Below are positions 56,851 to 64,000 of a stretch of 64,000 nucleotides of DNA, piece after piece. Source of the stretch: Eudorina sp. 2006-703-Eu-15 (Eukaryota; Chlorophyta; Chlorophyceae; Chlamydomonadales; Volvocaceae). The position numbers and the translations under genes are program-made. Positions within the stretch are counted from its first letter, which is position 1. Every line of letters starts with the position of its first letter. The DNA lies in NCBI GenBank assembly GCA_003117195.1, contig BDSI01000135.1, positions 164,816 to 228,815 of the forward strand, read 5' to 3'. Under the pieces are notes generated by a model, which ran no database searches, had not been told where the DNA came from, and was given only the letters and a program-made list of their open reading frames with translations.

Positions 56851-57086
56851 CAGGGTGGCTATCTTATTTTGCAGAGTATCTACGGCCGGAGATACTCCTC
56901 GCCCAATCGTGCTGAAAGTATCTGTCGGAGGGAGCTTTTGCCGGCATTTTATCTACTCAAGGGGGCTTTTCCCCGCGCGAGAGGCCATGAGTATCTAAAA
57001 CCTCATTTTTCTCCCGAGGGAAAGTATCTATCAAAACTCAAGATTTTCGGCCGAATATATATTCATATCTTAAGATAGCCACCCTG
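56851..57086 (-). mobile_element. hAT-type MITE, copy B (236 bp)
   Basis: Reverse orientation of copy A with one base difference in 236. Perfect 8-bp target duplication ATCCGCAT at 56843-56850 and 57087-57094. Confidence 0.92.
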
Positions 57087-58012
57087 ATCCGCATAGGTAA
57101 GCTCCCCGGCTCCTCCGCGAGGTATACACACACCAAGGGCCGCCCCCTCCTCCCCGTCAGCTCCCATCGTCCATCGTTATGACGTAGTCCCACTCCGCAT
57201 TCCCAGCGACGCGACCCAACGCCTTAGAACCCCCGATCCCGCTGCTGGCTTCAGAGTCCGCGCCTTCCCGTCGTTGCTGAATTCGAAGCGTTACGACCAC
57301 ATTACAGGCACACAATAAACTGCACGTCCGGGTCAGGTCAGGTCGGATTGGGGGTCGGGTTGGGTTGATTCGGTCCCTACCAGGGATTCATGCATTCATC
57401 ACAGTTCCAGGGGACTGAAACTGGAGAGGGTCGTCGGCGAAATGCAGCCCAAGTCTCCTCTACCGCGCGCCACATCCTGCTAATAAAAAGAAACGTTCGC
57501 CCCAGGTGCATGCACCACACCGGGGGGCAACGATCACGTGTCACAACATGCCGTACATTGTTCGCACCGACCTCCGTACCCCTCTGCCTGCCGTCGTCCG
57601 GCGTTGCAAATTGGAGATTCGCCCGGCTGGGCTCGGCTGCCCAGCAGCTCCGCTGCCCTCGTGCCCCACCGCCCGTCGCGGACACAACCACCCCATTACA
57701 CCACACCATACTGCCCAATCAAGCGCATGGATTCAAGCGCCTCGCCGCTCGACACATTCGCAGAGCCGACCAGACGACAGCAGACAGTCACGACCCACAT
57801 GTAGGGGGCGGGCGGCACATACCGCCTCGTCGCTCGACGACCCCGCGCCACCCGGGGGCCCTGGGGCCGCCCCCACGCAGTTCAGCGCCCCGCACACCCG
57901 CCCCCACAAAGGCAATGGCCCTCTCGTGCCAGGAGGCCTCCCCCACACGGCCCTCACCCGGTGGGCCCCCACCGGACGATCCAATACCGGTGCCGGTATG
58001 GGTACCCCAGGA

Positions 58013-58065
58013 GGGGTTAAATTGATAAAAGAAAGAAACCCGAAAACAAACCCGGGCACACCCAG
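58013..58065 (-). repeat. Shared terminal-like segment (copy 2)
   Basis: Antisense match to 45610-45664. It suggests that a relative of the Penelope-like element, or its 3' part, once inserted here. No reverse transcriptase is seen nearby. Confidence 0.5.
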
Positions 58066-58564
58066 AAAGACTCAGACCCCCGGGTGACTAGACCCACGCG
58101 GGTCGGTTAAGAATCGCTTCGTCGGTCCGGCATCAGCTATCCATTTAAATTTCAAATTTAATACAAATCGTGTCTACATCCATGTGAGCGCCGTGGAGGA
58201 GGCCCGGAGGCCCTGCTAACGTGCTAGGAGTCATGTACGTCGAGGAGGAATTACAATCGCGTCGCGACCTACATATAATGCCTGACTTCGCGTCCTAAAC
58301 ACGCTCCCTTACCTCTCGACCTAGATAAATTAGATACACTCCCTGTTCCCTGCGCGGGCCCCGGTTATCCGGGGTGCTCATCCGAAGGCGTCATCTGGAG
58401 GGTCACGTCCTCTGGTGGTGGTGGCGGTGGTGGTGGTGGGATAGCGGTGCGTGGTGCCCGGCGGAGGACATGCTCACCGCACCCACCCCGGGGGACATCC
58501 CGGGGCGTCCCGTCGATTCCCCACTGCATGCAACTGCCACCATCGCCCCCGCCACTGCCGCTGC

Positions 58565-58665
58565 AACCGCCTCGGCCACTGCAACTGCCTCTGCCGCTGC
58601 AACTGCCTCTGCCGCTGCAACTGCCTCTGCCGCTGCAACTGCCTCTGCCGCTGTGTGGCACTGCC
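58565..58665. repeat. 18-bp minisatellite
   Basis: About five units of GCCTCTGCCGCTGCAACT in the 3' UTR region of the glycosyltransferase-like gene. Confidence 0.9.
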
Positions 58666-58771
58666 GCTGCAACACCTGCCACTGCGATTGCCAGTCTGCC
58701 ATCCCAGGGCCGCCGCTCCCTTCCGCCGCTCCATCCATCTCCTGGACCGGCGCTTCGCTCTCACTTCATTT

Positions 58772-61104
58772 TCAGCAGCGCCCCGTCGCCCTCATGTGGC
58801 TAATCACCTCCAGCCCGTTGAGCCGCCCCTGCAGCAGCCCCGTGTACGTCGCCTGCACGCAGTCCGCCGGCAGCACCTCACCATCCGCCTTGAACCTCTC
58901 ATGGAGCCGCCCCAGTCGTTCCGCAATGGTTGCGTTGATGGCGGCCAGGTCGGCCGGGTCCTTGGTGACGTCGAAGGCCTGGGAGGCGTTGATGCGGCCG
59001 TTAAACATGTGTCGGCCGTACAGGCCGAAGAAGGAGGTCACGTTCAGCTCGAAGTGCAGGCCGTAGTTGCCGATGGGCTCGAAGAAGCGGAAGAGAGTCT
59101 GGTAGCGCCGGGTGAAGCCGGCCTTGGTGAGGGAGTCGAGGAACCAGCGATCCTGGACAGACGGACGGACAGACAGACGGACGGACGGACGGTCGACCGC
59201 GGGGAAAGCCGCAGACGACGACGGACGATAGATCAATCAATCAATCGCGCGCGGTCAGGGTTGGCGAGACATTTGGGTTGGTGAATACACACACAGGCCT
59301 TCCGGGTTAAATCGGGCGGGTTGCCTCCAGGGCTCAACACACAGATGGACTGGGCTTGCCGACCTTGGCCGGCGTCAGGCCCGGGCGGATATGTCACCAC
59401 ACCCGCACAAACACAGCGAGGTGACGAAGTGGACTTTTTTTGTAACGGTGAAACGGATCCTTTAGCGGATTTCCAGCTAAGCCCTAGACCAGGCAAAGGC
59501 AAATCCCTTGCCCCACCTCCCATGGCCCCACACAATACCTGCGAGAGTACGCCTTCCATCGGGAACCCCTCCAAGCGCTGCAGTGCCACAATGGCGTCCT
59601 GCAGCGGCGGCATGTGTTTCGTCCGATAGTCCTTGCCCTTGATGACATCATAGTACGACCGCATGAGCCGCCGTACGGGTTCGTACTTAGAGCGGTGCAG
59701 GCCGTACACCCACAGGTGCCCCACGACGGCTTCGGTCGGGATTATCCCCACGCTGAAGCGCCTGGCGTCCAGCAGGGGTGACATGTCCATGTCCAACACG
59801 CTCACGACGCCGATAGAGGGCTCGTTCACTGAAAGCTCCGCCATTCGCGCCAACAACTTTGGGTGGCGGCGGAGGGGAGGGAGGAGGGGCAAGGGCGAGG
59901 GAAGCGGGTCCGGGTGTCAGGGCGAGAAGCATGTCAGGAAGGAAGGGAACAGGGATCTGGGTTTCGTGGAGATTGGAGGAAAATTCCTGGGACGGCGTCG
60001 CCAGCGGGCGGTCGCAGCCCCAGGGGGAGTACGTGCCTAGGGACCACGTCACGTTCAAATCAAAACAGGCTTTGCTTCAAAACCCAGATGCCCAGATGCA
60101 GTAAGGTTACCTCGGACCGTCCGTGGTGCTGCCGTGCAGGAAGCAAGTCAAGGAAGTTGCGGTTGGACGAACGTGTTACAGCGGACCCGCACGGAAACTG
60201 CTGTTGCGGGGGCAGTACGTGGAAGCAAGCGCCTTGTGCCCTTTCAGGCGGGTGTCGTTCGCGACGTCCTGGCTGCTGGGGACGTGTCGGGCATGCCTTG
60301 ATGGGTGCGGCTGCGGGTGCGATGTGGGCCGTGCATGTACGACAGCAAGTACGGCGGCGCTGCAGCCCGTGGTACCCGCCGCAAGGTCCTTGGCCCACAT
60401 TTGGACGGGACCCAGAAACCCTAGAAGCTGACCGGCCGCACCTGCAGCGCTTGCGGGTGAACGACGTTGTCCTCCTCCACAATCAACAACGTGTCGTAAC
60501 CCATAATGTCGAACGCGAACGTCTTGACGAGGTAGTTGTGCAGGCCTGTGCACAAATTCGCCGGGTGGTGGATGTACATGTACGGCTGGTCGTCCGGGAT
60601 GAAGAAGCCAACGGTGTTGACGCCGTCCTCAAGGACCGACGGCGCGCCCCCGTCTTGGGAGATGAGCAAATCGAAATCCTGAAGGCCCTCGCTGCGCAGG
60701 ACGGCTGGAAGCGCCTGGTGCACCATCTCCTTCCGCTCGAAGCACATGTACGCGACCAGCACTTTGCTACGCTTCGTGAAATTCCCGGCGAGCTTCACTC
60801 GCGCAGCTGCGGGGTCTGCCAGCAAGGAGTCCACGTACGTTCTCGCTTGCTCCAACTCCGCCCGCGGCTGCACAGAATACCTGACCGTGGACTGCAAGTC
60901 ACGGTAATGTATCGAATGGGCTGCATGCTGTGCCTGGGTTTGAGAAAGGTCCTCTTTGCCAGCAGCTGCATCACCATGCAGAAACGGGCGAGCAGCCGTC
61001 CGAGTAAATAGAGGTTGGGTGGCAGAGAATATAATGGCAGCTATGAGTAGCTTTAACGAGCTTTTGTGAAGGCAAGAAGGACATCGTCGCGGAGGTTGGG
61101 TCAT
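58772..61104 (-). CDS. Type II membrane glycosyltransferase-like protein (453 residues)
   Basis: Three exons, all joined at phase 0: 61104-60442, 59856-59539 and 59152-58772. The start is followed by a short basic segment and a hydrophobic stretch (SLKLLIAAIIFSATQPLF, about 16-33), a signal anchor as in Golgi enzymes. The lumenal part has a GT-A type pattern: VLVAYMCFERKEMVHQALPA, then LLISQDGG, then YDTLLIV-EEDN near 212, which fits the acidic metal-binding triad (EDD in GlcNAc-transferase I, family GT13). Exon 2 continues with VSVLDMDMSPLLDARRFSVG, exon 3 with QDRWFLDSL and RFFEPIGNYGLH. The GT13/POMGNT1-like assignment is from motif order and is not certain; another nucleotide-sugar transferase family is possible. 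It would act in the secretory pathway on glycoproteins or wall material. A 3' UTR of about 520 nt is inferred from TGTAA at 58255-58251. Confidence 0.72.
59155..59250. repeat. (GACGGACA)n and (ATCA)n microsatellites
   Basis: GACGGACA/GACAGACG runs at 59157-59192 and (ATCA)n at 59231-59246, in intron 2 of the glycosyltransferase-like gene. Confidence 0.88.
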
Positions 61105-62309
61105 AGTTTTGAATGGAGACGTCGACTCGCTTGCTTAGCATATGAGCTTCCCTTTGTTGGCAGCCTGCAAGACACATGTGATGTTGAATTGTCGTGGGGC
61201 GTTTCCTAAGCTTGGCGTCTTTTCAACTGAATACATGGCGGTCGGTTTCGGCAGTCATGTACCGTACTGCGCAACTGCCACCTGTCGGACTCAGTGGGCC
61301 ATCTTCAATGTACATAGCACATTTCTGTCAAGTTTGTCATGAATATGAATTGTTCCAAAGTAACCAAGCTTCCTGCAATACGGTAATAAAACGCCTTACT
61401 AAGGTGTCATGAAAAGATGATGTCGTTCGTTGATTATCATTGATCATAGTCATAAGCGTGCGTAGACACGATAACAAGCAGATGTGGCCTTGTACAAAGG
61501 TGGCCACCCGCATTGCAGACCTCATCTGGTCTGCTGAAACTTACCGTAAACTTTTGCCCTCATTTCGCATGCCCTGGTCCCGATATACTGCGATTAGCGC
61601 AACGAAGTATGACTCCCCATGCCATCATACGGCCTTCGGAGACTCACGTCGTGCACCGGCAGATGATGTCAGCGAGCTTGTCCGTGTCACGGTGTCAGCG
61701 CACGGTCTCAGCGTGTCAGCTTTATATTGCACCTAAAAGCTGTAACAGTGTTTTTAATAAGAGTGCAAGGGATCAATGCCAGGCAACCTGTGCAATTTGC
61801 CACGGTTCAAGGCCGGGCATTAATTTCCACTGCCCCGAAAGCCTCAAAAGATTCATAGTTACCAATACGACATCCAATGGATACAATGATCACTTCTGGC
61901 CACATTTCGTCTGTTGCCTTGTGCTGTGTCTGTTGTCGCCGCTGCCCAACCGCCTTTCCGTTTTGCTATGACAGCTAACCCAGCCCGCTTTCGCACAGCA
62001 CAGGGCCATCCTAGCACGACCGCCTGGTGTACCCACTCTTGTAACTGAGACGCGCAATTTTCGAATGGCGCTGAGCCCTTCATAACGAGGGCCAAGCAGT
62101 GTCATGCACGTCAAGTCATTAGGATGTAAGTAGCGTGGATGCAAACCCATGTGGGATGGTGAGCCATGAGCAAGAGGACCCAGCCTCCCTCCCCCAAGGG
62201 AATCTGCCCCCTCCCACACACACATAAGAGTCATTTGGTCGGGTTCCTCATTGAACCTGATTAAACACACCTACGGTAGTTTCCATCGGCTGGCAGTGCC
62301 AACGACATC
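61105..62309. other. 5' flank of the glycosyltransferase-like gene
   Basis: Moderate-GC sequence without a supported exon; the promoter of the 61104 start should lie in its first part. No TATA box identified. Confidence 0.4.
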
Positions 62310-62545
62310 AACGACATCAGCCAAACTCCGACAGCCTGCGCACATGTGCCGACCTAACCTACGCAGCTCGTCATTCGCCCTCAGCCTTATTAGGTATCCT
62401 TATAATTGCGTTATGGGTTGGCGCAGGGCCAGTTTGGTGGCATACGGCCATTTCCCGGCCTTAGCTATGCCTCTTACATGTCACGCACTCCTGCTCTACC
62501 TGCCTAAGAACACACATACAGTTTCCTTTGTCACACACGCAGCTC
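62310..62545. repeat. Dispersed repeat, copy 2
   Basis: Related over about 220 bp to 38650-38870 (ACTCCGACAGCCTGC, CATTCGCCCTCAGCCTT, TGTCACGCACTCCTGCTC). Here intergenic. Confidence 0.7.
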
Positions 62546-64000
62546 AAAGTACAGCGTGTGCCGGTACGTGGTGAAGCACCGGGGGCGACTGACTGCGCTC
62601 GGCGGGTCAGATTTCCGAAAGCCCGCCAACGGCTTCGACAAGTGTCCACACGGCCTTGCTCCACCCCAAAATCGCCCTGCACACCCGCCCGCAATGTGTT
62701 CACACCATGTGCCCCCCAAACGGTGCCCCCACCCAACTCCGTCTGACAAACTCATGGCCCCCCTCCCCCCTTCCGCCCTCCCCCCTCCCCACGCACGAAC
62801 AGCTGCGCGACCCGGCACTTGAGGCCCCCTCTCCCCCCTGCCCAGTCGTACTGCCCAGTCGTACACACACGAAACACAGTTCCCTTGCACACAAAATACA
62901 AGGCGACTTGGGGTCCGCAAAGTCAGTGCGGCCCTACCTGCAATCCAGTGAGCAGGATACACACAGGCAGGTTGCGCTGAAGCTCCCCGCGCCTGCACCA
63001 GACTCCCCCGCCTGCCGCGCGCCACCCCCCGCACGGACGTGTACGCAATAATTATAAGCACATGTGTGTTAAGCAAGGCACCTGCCCCAAACACCCAGAT
63101 ACAAATGTGTCTTTAATGACAAACCACCACGCACGCCAGCGGCTCCGTTCCGGAAGGCGTACACACATCTGTGCTGAGATGAATGGCACGACAGGGAGCC
63201 TTGCAGCCCCCGACACACTGTCCACACAGCAAGCTGACCAGCCCGGATCACGCGTCACAGAGGCGACCCGAGCACGTCCCTTGCGCCCCTACCTGCGCGA
63301 AAGCAGATAAGAAGAGCGCAGGGCACTTGCGACACAACTCTCGCGCACGCACACGTATCGCGCCCGCACGAACAGTTGTCTTTTGCACGCGTATCGCGGG
63401 TTTCCTCTCTGCACGCGCACAACACCGACAAGGAGCCCAACGAGCTATCGCGCCTACGACGGAGCTATCTGGGCCCGTTGGAACACCCGGTCGGGACACG
63501 GGTCCACCTTGTAACGGTTACTTATTAAGGAGCCCACGTTGCGACAGCCTTACTTGCAGCGGTGCAGCAAAGTTAGGAGGCCGCACTCGGATGCCCGCAC
63601 AGACCGCACCAACACAACAACTACATCGCATGCGTCGCGGATTCCACGCCGCAGGACGCGCGCACCTCTTTAAGGTTCTTGCTAAGTCATAACGACCGAT
63701 TGGACAACAACGTACACTTAGGCATGTATAGGATAATTAGGCGCATACCATGAACAATATGTTTGTAGTAGCTCATGGAATGGTGTATGGTTCTTCGGCA
63801 GGCGTCGGGGCGTCGTCGAGGCCGTGACCCGCGGCCGCTGAGAACGCGACCCGCCACCCGGGCGAGAGAGCTCCCCCACATCCCCAGGCAGTCCGACTCA
63901 CTGGTGAGCGCGCGCGCGAGAGAGAGAGAGACAGCGGTGCGGTGCCTCCGCCGAGAGACGGGCTACCCCCCCCACGGCTACCCGGGGGCACCCCACTGGC
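62546..64000. other. Right end of window, no firm gene
   Basis: GC-rich with short overlapping frames. Contains the dispersed segment at 63486-63526 and a (GC)n(GA)n run at 63908-63930. Confidence 0.4.
63486..63526. repeat. Short dispersed segment, second copy
   Basis: CGGGACACGGGTCCACCTTG then TAACGGTTAC, as at 7036-7071 with one change. Confidence 0.6.

Larger units (their letters stand above)
56358..58771. other. Intergenic with MITE copy B
   Basis: Besides the MITE (56851-57086) and the shared segment at 58013-58065 nothing firm is seen. The 3' UTR of the glycosyltransferase-like gene should extend to about 58250, where TGTAA (minus 58255-58251), the poly(A) signal word of Chlamydomonas, occurs. 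Confidence 0.4.

Overview
The window looks like nuclear DNA of a volvocine-type green alga (Chlamydomonadales). Coding stretches are GC-rich and split into many short exons with GTGAGT-like donors. Proteins carry long Gln, Ala, Gly, Pro and His runs, (CA)n and other microsatellites fill the introns, and the mobile elements are of kinds usual in this group. The identification rests on style only; no rRNA or organelle marker fixes the species. Exon joins below were worked out by hand from splice sites and reading phase, without any database search.

Left part (1-24 kb, lower GC, repeat-rich). A minus-strand gene (677-7818, incomplete at both ends) joins a NYN ribonuclease-like domain, a von Willebrand A domain of the alpha-kinase type and the start of an alpha-kinase domain. 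Its introns hold a SINE with target-site duplications and two LINE fragments in opposite orientation. A plus-strand gene start with a mitochondrial-type leader follows (11103-13484, incomplete). From 12573 to 22789 two nearly identical ~450-bp arrays of GGCGCGCC palindromes face each other and enclose a 29-unit 183/184-bp satellite, a tandem duplication and minisatellites. A tRNA-like cloverleaf (23014) and a hAT-type element with a perfect 8-bp duplication (23191-23696) follow.

Right part (24-61 kb, GC-rich). Five split genes: a 930-residue IQ-motif/coiled-coil protein (minus, 24330-32470), a 433-residue protein of unknown function divergent from it (plus, 32934-35507), a 628-residue Ser/Arg- and His-rich coiled-coil protein (minus, 36868-41939), an unusually long septin with a C-terminal membrane segment (minus, 51163-55704) and a type II membrane glycosyltransferase-like protein (minus, 58772-61104). 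Between them lie a frameshifted Penelope-like reverse transcriptase (about 43.4-44.7 kb) and three copies of a hAT-type MITE with perfect 8-bp target duplications, two of them differing at one base.

The genes do not form an obvious pathway. The most unusual observations are the NYN-vWA-alpha-kinase fusion, the inverted palindrome arrays around the satellite, and the very recent MITE activity.
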